Position numbers and translations under genes: made by a program | NCBI RefSeq assembly: GCF_040545475.1 | Contig: NZ_JBEPMA010000009.1 | Location: forward strand, 9,446-73,445 | Source: Peptoniphilus_A olsenii | Lineage (GTDB): Bacteria; Bacillota; Clostridia; Tissierellales; Peptoniphilaceae | DNA: 64,000 bases | Direction: 5' to 3' | In this document: in pieces, positions 8,103 to 16,570 of the stretch | Layout: each line of letters starts with the position of its first letter | Position numbering within the stretch: the stretch's first letter is position 1 | Notes under the pieces: generated by a model | What the model was told of the DNA's origin: nothing | The model's input: the letters and a program-made list of their open reading frames with translations, nothing else | Database searches by the model: none

Positions 8103-9059
8103 CTAATTAAAGATATTTTTTATTATTTGATTTATATCCACTTCTAAATATTTTTTATGCAACAGACTATTTTTAAGTTTATCTATTGCTCTTAAGTTTA
8201 GGCTGTCCGAATATATTTCCAGTTTGTTAATTATATCATTCTCAATCCAAATATCCAAGTTAATTGGTTTATTATCTACGAAATATGTTTTTTGAAGCTC
8301 TGCTTTTTCATTTTTACCATAAATCCACTCTTCTTTTTGTATTGCTTGAGATATTTTTTGTTGATTTGTACTTTCTTTTTGTTTTTCTATAATAGTGTTA
8401 GGATAAAAAGTTCTAAAGGATTTTACCAAGTTTTCTTTAAGTTGTGTAACTGTTATTTCTTTATTGATATCAGATAGATTGCAAACTCTACTTTTTACAG
8501 ATTTAATTCCCTTACCTATAAATTTGCTATAATCGGGCGTTAGGCATTTGCCCAGTACGGATAAATCAAGATTTACCATTAGTGTTCCGTGTATCATAAA
8601 TTTTTCTTCATCTTCTAGCCATGCCATTCCCGAAAATTTTTTACCATTGCATAATAAGTCGTTTCTGCCTTCTTTTTTGGCTTGTATATCAGATAATTCT
8701 AATGCATTAAGCAAAATTTTCATCCATAAATCTAAATCTTTATTTTTTTGTGATGATATAAATGTAAAATTTAAATTGCCTAAATCATGATATACACAAC
8801 CGCCACCTGTAAATCTTCTAACAGGGGATATTTTATTTTTTGTTATATATTCTAAATCTAATTCACGAAATATATTTTGATTTCTGCCTATAACGACACA
8901 AGACTCATTTTGCCACAACAAAAATATTATTTCATCTTCTTTTATATTGTTATAATAATCGTATTCTGTGGCCACATTTTCGTAGGGATTGTTGGAATTT
9001 AAATCTATTATTGTAGATTTCATTACATGTGTACTCATCTTTGTAAAAAGTTTAAGCAT
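8103..9059 (-). CDS. lplA: Lipoate-protein ligase A
   Basis: Activates lipoate with ATP and attaches it to lysine in lipoyl domains. The family motif RRFTGGGCVYHDLGNLNF is at about residues 81-98, and the adenylate-binding GKKFSGMAWL is near 140. At 318 residues it is full length with the C-terminal accessory domain. The first ATG (9059) overlaps the upstream gene by 25 bases; ATG 9038 or 9023 are alternatives. It follows directly after a dehydrogenase that carries its own lipoyl domain, which is a likely substrate. Confidence 0.9.
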   Translation of the reverse strand: MLKLFTKMSTHVMKSTIIDLNSNNPYENVATEYDYYNNIKEDEIIFLLWQNESCVVIGRNQNIFRELDLEYITKNKISPVRRFTGGGCVYHDLGNLNFTFISSQKNKDLDLWMKILLNALELSDIQAKKEGRNDLLCNGKKFSGMAWLEDEEKFMIHGTLMVNLDLSVLGKCLTPDYSKFIGKGIKSVKSRVCNLSDINKEITVTQLKENLVKSFRTFYPNTIIEKQKESTNQQKISQAIQKEEWIYGKNEKAELQKTYFVDNKPINLDIWIENDIINKLEIYSDSLNLRAIDKLKNSLLHKKYLEVDINQIIKNIFN

Positions 9060-10714
9060 GCCTCGTGAATAACTTCTGCAGTAGTTGGATGTGCAAATAC
9101 TGTATGAGTAAGCTCTTCAATTGTAATTTTGTTTTTCATGGCAATTGTAATACTTGATATTAAACTTGATGCATCAGGTCCAATTATCACACAGCCTAAT
9201 ATCTCACCCTTTTCATTGCCCATTATTTTTATAAAACCACTGTTTTGGTTCATAGTTAAAGCTTTTCCATTTGCTGTGAAATCAAATCGTGACACCTTAT
9301 AATCTATATTTTTTTCTTTCAAATCTTCTTCGCTATATCCTACGACAGCTATTTCTGGTTTGGTATAAACTACTGATGGAATATCTGTATCAAGTAGTTT
9401 TCTCTCTTCACCGAGTATGTGATCAACTGCAATCATTGCTTCATGTGATGCTAAATGAGCAAGTTTTAACCTAGAAGAGACATCGCCTATTGCATATATA
9501 TTGTCTAGATTTGTTTTTCTAAATTCATCTACAATTATGCTATTCGTTCTCTCATTTATTTTTATACTTGTATTTTCTAGACCCAATCCTTCTATATTAG
9601 CCTTTCTTCCTGTAGACATCAACACTTTATCCGCTACAGTACTATAATTTTTGCCGTCTTCTTCAAATGTAACTATATAAGTTTTTTCGACTGTTTCTTT
9701 TATTCCAACAACTTTACTTGAAACATCTATGGATATACCTTTTTGTAATGCTGTCTTTTTAATTTCTATGCCGCAATCACTATCTAGCATTGGAAGTAAA
9801 GTATCTTGGTATTCAATTACATGAACTTTAGATCCAAAGCTATTATATATAAAAGCAAATTCAAGTCCTATAACACCGCCACCTATCACAACTAAAGATT
9901 TAGGCACTTCATGGATATTTAAAGCTTCTGTTGAGTCAATTACTCCTTCTAGGTCATATCCTTCAACTTTAAGTTCATTTGCTACTGAACCAGTTGCTAT
10001 AATTATATTTTTGGCCTCTACCACAGTATCATTTACTTCTACATTTTTATCGTCAATGAATGAACAGTTTCCTCTAAATAATTCGATATTATTTTTGGAA
10101 ATTAAATATTCCACGCCCGAAACGAGAGTTTCTACTACATTTTCTTTTCTTTTTATTACTTTTTCAATATCTACAGTTACATTTTTATCAATATTTATTC
10201 CAAATAAGTCCATTTCTTTAATGGAGTCTAAGTGATGAGCACTTTCTACTAAAGACTTTGTAGGTATGCAGCCTACATTTAAACACGTGCCACCGAGTTC
10301 GCCTTTTTCTACTAGGGCTACATCAAGACCTCTTTTTGCAGCATAAATAGCAGCTACATAACCACCAGGACCCGCACCTATTACCAATAAATCTTTTTGA
10401 ACTTTATTCTTTGTAGATTTTTTTATTACTATTTTTTTATTATCTTCGATGTTTTTAGAATTATTTGTATGATTATTATTTAAATTTTCATCAATTAGAA
10501 TAATCACATCATTTGAAGATACCTCATCGCCTTCTTCAAAAAGAATTTTATTGACAACACCATTTACATTGGCCTTGATATCTCTATTTCCTTTGGCAGT
10601 TTCCACTTGACAAAGTGAATCCCCTTTAGAGACCACATCTCCCACAGTCACATCAATTTTTCCCACAACACTTGGTTTTTTCCCAGGAATCATGGGTACT
10701 TTAATCTCAATCAT
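9035..10714 (-). CDS. lpdA: Dihydrolipoamide dehydrogenase with N-terminal lipoyl domain
   Basis: A 559-residue FAD enzyme that reoxidises dihydrolipoyl groups with NAD+. Residues 1-75 are a lipoyl domain with the modifiable lysine in VETAKGNRDI. After a charged linker comes the flavin site VIGAGPGGYVAAIYAAKRG (about 108), the redox disulfide GGTCLNVGCIPTKS (about 142-155), the NAD site VVIGGGVIGLEF, and the C-terminal catalytic His-Glu region HTVFAHPTTAEVIHEA. The start has a GGAG site. No E1 or E2 genes are nearby, so the complex it serves (2-oxoacid dehydrogenase or glycine cleavage) is not known from this window. Confidence 0.93.
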   Translation of the reverse strand: MIEIKVPMIPGKKPSVVGKIDVTVGDVVSKGDSLCQVETAKGNRDIKANVNGVVNKILFEEGDEVSSNDVIILIDENLNNNHTNNSKNIEDNKKIVIKKSTKNKVQKDLLVIGAGPGGYVAAIYAAKRGLDVALVEKGELGGTCLNVGCIPTKSLVESAHHLDSIKEMDLFGINIDKNVTVDIEKVIKRKENVVETLVSGVEYLISKNNIELFRGNCSFIDDKNVEVNDTVVEAKNIIIATGSVANELKVEGYDLEGVIDSTEALNIHEVPKSLVVIGGGVIGLEFAFIYNSFGSKVHVIEYQDTLLPMLDSDCGIEIKKTALQKGISIDVSSKVVGIKETVEKTYIVTFEEDGKNYSTVADKVLMSTGRKANIEGLGLENTSIKINERTNSIIVDEFRKTNLDNIYAIGDVSSRLKLAHLASHEAMIAVDHILGEERKLLDTDIPSVVYTKPEIAVVGYSEEDLKEKNIDYKVSRFDFTANGKALTMNQNSGFIKIMGNEKGEILGCVIIGPDASSLISSITIAMKNKITIEELTHTVFAHPTTAEVIHEACLNFLQR

Positions 10715-10828
10715 TTTTTCTCCTTTATAATCAATATATTCGTTTGAAAAACAAAAAAACCTCTTTAAAATTAATAATATGTAGCTCCCACACTTTTAGT
10801 TATTAGTTATTTAAAGAGATTTAAAATA

Positions 10829-10857
10829 AAAAATGCCTGCGTTATGACAGGCATTCG
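10829..10857 (-). terminator. Intrinsic terminator after osmC
   Basis: AATGCCTG / CAGGCATT hairpin; on the minus strand it is followed by TTTTTATTTT. It ends the osmC transcript before lpdA. Confidence 0.85.
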
Positions 10858-10863
10858 TTATAA

Positions 10864-11307
10864 TTATGCAACAACAACTTTTGATAATTTTAATGGAACA
10901 CCATTAGTCAAGCAGTCTCCAACTGGACATCTTGACTCAATAAATTCTGCATATTTTTCAAGTTCTTTTTGGCTTGCATCTGATTTGAAGTGCATAGAAT
11001 AACGAATTTCTTGGAAACCATTTCTAACACCTTCAGCGAGCCCCATAAACCCATCTGGATCTAAATCCCCTTCAAGCTCAACATGAAATCCTTCCAAATT
11101 AATTCCACTAGCTTCAGCAAATGCAAAAGCAACTATTGTTTGGCAAGAACCAAGTGCACATAACAAAGCTTCAACAGGATTCATGCCAGTATTTGTGCCA
11201 CCCATTTCTTCAGGTTCATCAAGAATCATTTTAAAACCTCTTGCTTCGGATTCCACTTGAAGACCTTCGCTGGTCTTTTTTGCAATTACTTTAAAAGTTT
11301 CTTTCAT
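10864..11307 (-). CDS. OsmC/Ohr family protein
   Basis: A 147-residue OsmC-type protein, a family of thiol-dependent peroxidases acting on organic hydroperoxides. Two conserved cysteines are seen in ALGSCQTI (about residue 53) and SRCPVGDCL (about 130), with an additional Cys in the second motif. It has its own promoter with two dyads just downstream of the expected transcript start, and its own terminator. The Ohr, OsmC and YhfA-like subgroups cannot be separated firmly by eye; the GTNTGMNPVEALLCALGSC form looks most like the OsmC/YhfA type. Confidence 0.88.
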   Translation of the reverse strand: MKETFKVIAKKTSEGLQVESEARGFKMILDEPEEMGGTNTGMNPVEALLCALGSCQTIVAFAFAEASGINLEGFHVELEGDLDPDGFMGLAEGVRNGFQEIRYSMHFKSDASQKELEKYAEFIESRCPVGDCLTNGVPLKLSKVVVA

Positions 11308-11335
11308 AATTGTTCCTCCTCAATATTCAAAAATA

Positions 11336-11404
11336 TTAGCTCGCTAATACTTAGCACGCTATGTATTTCGAGAATATAATAATACATAATAAATTAATTG
11401 TCAA
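11336..11404 (-). promoter_or_regulatory. osmC promoter with tandem operator-like dyads
   Basis: On the minus strand TTGACA (11399-11404) and TATTAT (11376-11381) are 17 bases apart. Just downstream lie two similar dyads, TAGCGTGCTAA (11351-11361) and the perfect palindrome TTAGCGAGCTAA (11336-11347). Their position at the start of the transcript suits a repressor such as a MarR/OhrR protein. Confidence 0.65.
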
Positions 11405-11486
11405 GGAGGCTTTACTTTTCTGAAATATTTGTCTTTTTAGAATTAGAAGATACATATATTTATTTAAACAGAATTACTCCTAAATA

Positions 11487-11692
11487 GGCAGATTCCTCAC
11501 TCTTCGAGTACACGGCGACTTTCGCCTTGCTTGCTCGGAATGACAGTTATGGGGTTGTCGTGGTCTATTGGATTCAATTCTTGGTAATTATTCTTTTGTG
11601 TATTCTAATAACAATAGTAAATCTTAAATGAAATCTTCTTATAGTGTCATCTCGACTAAGTGAGCGGGAGCGAACGCATAAAGAGTCTACAT
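11487..11692 (+). repeat. Two-armed inverted repeat, copy 5
   Basis: Left arm at 11487-11545 (GCAGATTCCTCACTCTTCG to CTCGGAATGACAG), right arm at 11645-11692 (TGTCATCTCGACTAAGTGAG to AAGAGTCTAC). The spacer matches that of copies 2 and 3. Confidence 0.75.
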
Positions 11693-11712
11693 ATGGAGAA
11701 GAGAATTTGCAT

Positions 11713-11946
11713 AGTTTTAAATAAAAAAGTATTCAAGCACCCAAACCACGAAAAATTATAGCAAAAAGTCGAAAATGATTTTTAACTGTTTGAGCGTCAG
11801 CGACTTTTTGCGAGGGAAAGAAAAGCTAAAGAGGTTAAAACTTTGTCTAAAAAAGGCGTGGGGGTTTGGTTGGTAGCTCGAAGGATAGGAAAGGGGGCCT
11901 CACAGCGAAAGTGGAATGCCCACTTTCCTTCCTTCGAAAGAATAAT
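11713..11946 (+). repeat. Structured ~245-bp repeat element, copy B
   Basis: Near copy of the element at 6769-7017. The central A/T-rich hairpin has lost about 15 bases from its right arm (GCGTCAGCGACTTTTTGCG) but keeps the GCAAAAAGTCG stem. The outer CCAAACCACG / CGTGGGGGTTTGG pairing and the long CTCGAAGG...CCTTCGAAAG hairpin with a GCGAAAGT loop are kept. It again follows directly after a two-armed repeat. Confidence 0.75.
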
Positions 11947-12015
11947 ATAAGATGTTAGTATAGAAAATAATTGTTAAAAAAGACTTCTATCTATTTATAC
12001 AGACCTACTCCTCTA

Positions 12016-12197
12016 CAGGCAGATTCCTCGACTCGCCTTGCTCGCTCGGAATGACAGTTGTGGGGGTTGTAATCGTCTATATGCTTCAATTCGTAAGAAT
12101 TTTCTTTCACTCGGAGTGACAGTTGTAGGGGTTGTCGTTACTCTTTCCAATGTCATCTCGACTAAGTGAGCAAAGCGAACGCATGGAGAGATCTACA
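12016..12197 (+). repeat. Two-armed inverted repeat, copy 6, with an extra half arm
   Basis: Left arm at 12016-12056, an extra half arm at 12100-12125 (TTTCACTCGGAGTGACAG), and the right arm at 12148-12197. Confidence 0.7.
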
Positions 12198-12290
12198 ATT
12201 AATGGAGAGAATCTGTTTAGGTAAAAAAGAAGTGTAATGAGAAAGATAATAAAAAAGACTTTTTATTATTTCTACAGAGCTGTTACTAAA

Positions 12291-12423
12291 CAGGCAGATT
12301 CCTCGATTCCAAAAAATTCTTACGAATTTTCTTTCACTCGGAATGACAGTTGTGGAAGTTGTCGTTACCCTTTCCAATGTCATCTCGACTAAAAAGCGTA
12401 GCGAACGCATAAAGAGTCTGCAT
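12291..12423 (+). repeat. Two-armed inverted repeat, copy 7
   Basis: Left arm at 12291-12352, right arm at 12377-12423. The central linker GTTGTCGTTACCCTTTCC is the same as in copy 1. Confidence 0.7.
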
Positions 12424-12500
12424 AGTTTAACATAAAAAAGCATTCTAGCACCTAAACCACGAACAATTATAACAAAAAGTCGAAAAATATTTTAATATTT
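12424..12500 (+). repeat. Truncated copy D of the structured repeat element
   Basis: Only the first ~65 bases are left: AAAAAAGCATTCTAGCACC, AAACCACGAACAATTATA and AAAAAGTCGAAAAAT, compared with copy A. The rest of the element is missing. Confidence 0.6.
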
Positions 12501-12536
12501 AATAAAAAAGGAGACAATATGCATTCTTATAAATTC

Positions 12537-13109
12537 TTAAATTGTGGAATCCTTAGTCTTTTTATTCATGTCATAACCAAGTTCATAGTAATTATTGCCA
12601 TTAAATACAAAAGTTTTAATTATTTCCATTCCAAGTTTTTCTGTGTGAGTGTGTAGTGAACGCGGATTTATTTTATTTATGAATGTAAGCATTATAGGGT
12701 ATCTGTCTTTGAATTCTTGTCTTGAATATTCAAATATATTTTGGATAATTCCTTTGCCTCTATAATCTTTGTCTATACAAACTGGTCCATATTGGAAAGA
12801 ATTTTTGGTATCTAAATCAACTCCATTAAATTTAGTGTTTGCTAAATCCTTTATCATGTGTTCAAAAAGTGGCCACTGTTTCCAATAATCCCAAGATGCA
12901 TTCATTGCATAAGCGACTATTTTATCTTTATCTTTTGCAATTATTAGACCATTTTCTTTTTCTATTAATTCTTCAAATTGTTCACGAGTGAAAAGAGTTG
13001 TTACAAATCCATCTTTTTTATCTTCTTCGGATATTGTTGATACATGGTACTTTTGTTGCAGTCTTTCAACTTGATTTAAGTCTTCTTTGGTAGCTGTTGT
13101 GTAGTTCAT
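12537..13109 (-). CDS. GNAT family N-acetyltransferase
   Basis: A 190-residue acetyltransferase. The acetyl-CoA site is visible as GPVCIDKDYRGKGIIQNIFEYSR near residue 110 (the V-x-x-x-x-R/Q-G-x-G pattern). The C-terminal part contains the NKINPRSLHTHTEKLGMEII segment common in GNAT proteins. The start at 13109 has TAGGAGG six bases upstream. The substrate is unknown. It stands alone, between a repeat cluster and the antiporter gene, with a 70-base gap to the latter. Confidence 0.85.
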   Translation of the reverse strand: MNYTTATKEDLNQVERLQQKYHVSTISEEDKKDGFVTTLFTREQFEELIEKENGLIIAKDKDKIVAYAMNASWDYWKQWPLFEHMIKDLANTKFNGVDLDTKNSFQYGPVCIDKDYRGKGIIQNIFEYSRQEFKDRYPIMLTFINKINPRSLHTHTEKLGMEIIKTFVFNGNNYYELGYDMNKKTKDSTI

Positions 13110-13179
13110 AATGCCTCCTAATTTTAATATATTCCTATATTAAAGTATTAACTTAAAAATCAATAATGTCAATTGTTTT

Positions 13180-14766
13180 TTATTTATTTACTTGTCTTGA
13201 TAGAACTATGCGATCATTTTGTTTAAGAATTATATCTCCTCTAGGTATAATTAATTTTCCTGAGGGTTTTTGTATCATAATAATTAGCTCATTATCAGGA
13301 ATTTCGATATCTTTTAGTTTTTTATTTGCCCATTTGTGATTATCTGATATTTTGATATCTAAAAGTTTTTCACCAGTTTTATCAAAATAGGCTTCTCCTC
13401 CTAGGACAATAAGGTCATTTTCTTTTAGTACTGTATCTCCCCTTGGCACTATAGATTTACCTTCTCTTTCAATTTTTGCTATTATTACATTAAAAGCAAT
13501 TTGTATTTCACTTATTTTATTATTTATCCAAGGTGAATTCTTTGAAACCTTAGTTTGAATGAATTCTAAATTTGTTTTTGCAGAATAATAATTGAAAGTG
13601 CGAAGTACGGAATCAGTTGGATCAAACATATTTAATTTTCTAGTAGCAAAGGGTAAAATACTGCCTTGAATTAGAAGGGAAAATATACATATAACAAAAA
13701 CTATATGGTACATATCTGATGATAAATACACATGACTATTTATGACCATTATTGCAAAAGCAATAGCGGCTGCTCCTCGTAGGCCTGCTATTGATAATAG
13801 TATTAACTGATTCTTTTTAAGTTTAAAAGGTTGCATTAGACCAAATACAGCAATTGGTCTTGCTATCAAAAACATAAAAATCATGATGAATAGGCCTTGT
13901 GGTAGTGCCTTTAATATTGCACCCACATCTGATAATAATCCAAGTAAAAAGAACATTGCAATTTGAAAAATGGAGGATAGACCATCGTAGAAAAATATGA
14001 CATCTCGTTTTTGCCTAAACTCATGATTACCAATATATATTCCCAGTATATATATTGATAAATATCCATTTCCATCGAAATAACTAGTAAGAGCATAAGT
14101 TCCTATCATTGCTGTGGCAATGAAAACAGAAAAAATTCCATCTTGGTCAATTGAAAATTTCTCTGTTATTATAAAAAATATATAACCGATAAAAAAACCT
14201 AAGACTATTGCTATTACCACTTGCTTTAATACTAGTAAAGGTATAGCTATTTCTTCTCCCAGCATCAATGATAGAAATATCATAGTCATTGTATATGCTG
14301 TAGGGTCATTAGAACCACTTTCCAGTTCTAATAATGAGGCAGTTTTATATTTTAAATTTAGCTTTTTGGATATTAAAATATTAGATACAGAAGCAAAATC
14401 TGTAGAACCGACAATAGAACCCAAAAGCATAGCTTCAAGAATTCTAAATTTGAGTATATAATGGCAAAAAAATCCTGTAATAATTGCAGTAATTATTACA
14501 CCAAATGTAGATAAAACTATAGCTTCTTTTGCTTTTGGTTTAGCCATAGTCCAATTAGTGCCAAATCCTCCATAAAACATGATTATCATAAGTGAAATTG
14601 TAGCAATATTATTTGCTATTTTGTAATCATTAAACTCTACACCTAATGCAGAAAAAACAACTCCAAGTCCTAAAAACAGTAATAGGGCAGGAAGACCTGA
14701 TTTATTTGAAAATTTTGTGGCAATTATTGCTAAGAAAAGAACTAAAGTTATTAATAATAAATTCAT
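13180..14766 (-). CDS. Potassium/proton antiporter, CPA family with RCK_C domains
   Basis: A 528-residue cation/proton antiporter. The first ~390 residues hold about 12 membrane helices, with the exchanger core motif ELESGSNDPTAY near residue 150. The cytoplasmic end carries two TrkA-C (RCK_C) modules, each ending in a form of PRGDxxLKxNDxIVL. This layout is that of CvrA/NhaP2/KhaP-like K+/H+ antiporters. A hairpin separates it from the magnesium transporter upstream on the same strand, so the two may be partly coupled. Substrate assignment (K+ rather than Na+) rests on domain layout. Confidence 0.85.
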   Translation of the reverse strand: MNLLLITLVLFLAIIATKFSNKSGLPALLLFLGLGVVFSALGVEFNDYKIANNIATISLMIIMFYGGFGTNWTMAKPKAKEAIVLSTFGVIITAIITGFFCHYILKFRILEAMLLGSIVGSTDFASVSNILISKKLNLKYKTASLLELESGSNDPTAYTMTMIFLSLMLGEEIAIPLLVLKQVVIAIVLGFFIGYIFFIITEKFSIDQDGIFSVFIATAMIGTYALTSYFDGNGYLSIYILGIYIGNHEFRQKRDVIFFYDGLSSIFQIAMFFLLGLLSDVGAILKALPQGLFIMIFMFLIARPIAVFGLMQPFKLKKNQLILLSIAGLRGAAAIAFAIMVINSHVYLSSDMYHIVFVICIFSLLIQGSILPFATRKLNMFDPTDSVLRTFNYYSAKTNLEFIQTKVSKNSPWINNKISEIQIAFNVIIAKIEREGKSIVPRGDTVLKENDLIVLGGEAYFDKTGEKLLDIKISDNHKWANKKLKDIEIPDNELIIMIQKPSGKLIIPRGDIILKQNDRIVLSRQVNK

Positions 14767-14792
14767 GTATTCTCCTATAAAAGTTTAAATAT

Positions 14793-14816
14793 AGGGAGAA
14801 GCAAAAGCCTCTCCCT
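14793..14816 (-). terminator. Hairpin between mgtE and the antiporter gene
   Basis: AGGGAGA / TCTCCCT forms a strong stem with a TTTT loop on the minus strand. The following sequence has only a weak T run, so it may reduce rather than end transcription into the antiporter gene. Confidence 0.6.
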
Positions 14817-14821
14817 CAAAC

Positions 14822-16174
14822 CTAAAATCTATATAACAATAGCCCAGCTAGTCCAAAATAAATAATTAAAACTAGAGAGTCTACGATAGTTGTAATAACA
14901 GAACCTGCCATCAATGCTGGGTCAGCTCCAAGTTTTTTTACTATTATTGGTAAAAATGCACCCATCAAATTAGATAGAATAACAGTAACGATAACTGTTA
15001 AAGTAACTACAAATGCAATGGGAAGAGGTGCTTGAGCTAGAAAAATAAGTCTTAAAAAGTTTACAAAAGCAAGAGTTGAGCCTACTATAAAACCAATTTT
15101 AACTTCCTTAAATATAACTGGAAACATATCATCTAGTTCGATATCACCAGTGGCAAGCCCACGGATGACCATAGTTGATGATTGCGATCCGGTATTACCA
15201 CCAGTGTCAGTAATCATCGGTATAAAGTTTGTTAAAATTAAAAAGTCAGTTATAATCCAATTATATTTATTTATAATTCCACCAGTAAATGTTGCTGAAA
15301 TCATCAAAATTAATAGCCATGGTATTCTGTGTTTTGCTAAGTTCCATGGTGATTCATCTATATATGAAGAAACTGAAGGCTCAATAGCAGCCATTCTGTG
15401 AAAGTCTTCTGTGGCCTCTTCTTCAATTACATCCATTACGTCGTCAAATGTTATAATACCGCAAAGTCTATGTTCTTTATCAACTACAGGCAGTGCCAAA
15501 TAGCCGTATTTTACAAATTTGTCAGCGACTTCTTCTTGGTCATCCAAAGTTTCAGCAAAAACTACATCTTCGAGCATTATATCTTCAACTATTAAATTTT
15601 CGTCACTGATAACCAATTCTCTCAAAGATACAAAGCCTAATAGTTTTTGATATTTATCTTTTACATAACAGGTATAAATGGTCTCTTTACTCATTCCAAC
15701 TTCTTTTATATATTCAAGAGCTTTTTTGACAGTCATATCAGGACTAAGTGCCACATATTCTATTGTCATTATAGAGCCAGCTGAATATTCTGGATATTGT
15801 AGGAACTGATTTATTAACTTTCGCTCTTCAGCTGGAGCATTTCCTATAATTCTTGTGACAAGCGATGCAGGCATTTCTTCTAAAAAGTCAATTCTATCGT
15901 CAAAATATAGTTCTTTTATTATTGCATCAAGCTCTTTATCAGTCATTGAAGCAACTAGTTTTTTTTGTTGCGACGAGGTCATATGACTAAATACATCTAT
16001 AGATAAGTCTTTGGGCAGCATTCTAAAAACGAGAAGAGTTTCTCTGTCATCGAATTCTTCTAATATTTCGGCAAGGTCAGCTTCGTTAAGCTTCGATACT
16101 TCCTCTTGCAAAGTCAATAAATCTTTTGAATCTATCAATTTACGCAAGTATTTTTCCATTTCTTCAATGTTCAT
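14822..16174 (-). CDS. mgtE: Magnesium transporter MgtE
   Basis: A 450-residue Mg2+ channel of the MgtE family. The N-terminal acidic helical domain (residues 1-130) and the CBS pair (about 135-255, with PEYSAGSIMTIEYV at its entry) sense Mg2+. Five membrane helices follow from about residue 285, with the signature PMITDTGGNTGSQSSTMVIRG that lines the pore. The start has an AGGAGG site. I looked for an M-box riboswitch upstream and found only a short terminator. Confidence 0.95.
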   Translation of the reverse strand: MNIEEMEKYLRKLIDSKDLLTLQEEVSKLNEADLAEILEEFDDRETLLVFRMLPKDLSIDVFSHMTSSQQKKLVASMTDKELDAIIKELYFDDRIDFLEEMPASLVTRIIGNAPAEERKLINQFLQYPEYSAGSIMTIEYVALSPDMTVKKALEYIKEVGMSKETIYTCYVKDKYQKLLGFVSLRELVISDENLIVEDIMLEDVVFAETLDDQEEVADKFVKYGYLALPVVDKEHRLCGIITFDDVMDVIEEEATEDFHRMAAIEPSVSSYIDESPWNLAKHRIPWLLILMISATFTGGIINKYNWIITDFLILTNFIPMITDTGGNTGSQSSTMVIRGLATGDIELDDMFPVIFKEVKIGFIVGSTLAFVNFLRLIFLAQAPLPIAFVVTLTVIVTVILSNLMGAFLPIIVKKLGADPALMAGSVITTIVDSLVLIIYFGLAGLLLYRF

Positions 16175-16210
16175 AATTCCTCCTTTTCGCTAAACAAAAA
16201 TTTCAACTAT

Positions 16211-16243
16211 AAAAAAGGGCTCACAGAAAAACTGTAAAACCCT
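16211..16243 (-). terminator. Intrinsic terminator upstream of mgtE
   Basis: On the minus strand AGGG...ACAG-TTTTT-CTGT...CCCT is followed by TTTTTT. It ends the aminotransferase operon. Confidence 0.75.
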
Positions 16244-16288
16244 GTACCATCTGTCATTATAACACAATAACAACAAATTTAATATTAA

Positions 16289-16570
16289 TTATATTCTGCC
16301 AGCATTTTTAAAAATTAAAAATAGACCGCCAGATAACAAATACATCACGAGTAAAGCTATAGTTAAAGTTTTATTTTTATCTATAATACTCATAATTAAA
16401 GAAATAATAGCTGCAAATATTATAAGAATTATTTGAGCAAGTATTATAGTTTCATTTCTCGCACTATGAGATGTTTTAATATATTGATTTGCCATCACCA
16501 GTATCATGATAAGTGTGACAATAAATATTAAAATTTTTTCAAGAATTTTTAATACTTTTTCTCGTTTCAT
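16289..16570 (-). CDS. Small membrane protein of unknown function
   Basis: A 93-residue protein with three predicted membrane helices (about residues 8-28, 42-62 and 70-88) and a basic N-terminus. The start overlaps the end of the aminotransferase gene by 32 bases, so the two are translationally coupled. I recognise no family. Confidence 0.6.
   Translation of the reverse strand: MKREKVLKILEKILIFIVTLIMILVMANQYIKTSHSARNETIILAQIILIIFAAIISLIMSIIDKNKTLTIALLVMYLLSGGLFLIFKNAGRI

Noticed and set aside
16195..16288. M-box (magnesium) riboswitch before mgtE
   Set aside because: The gap is under 100 bases after the terminator of the upstream gene and lacks room for the ~165-nt M-box fold.
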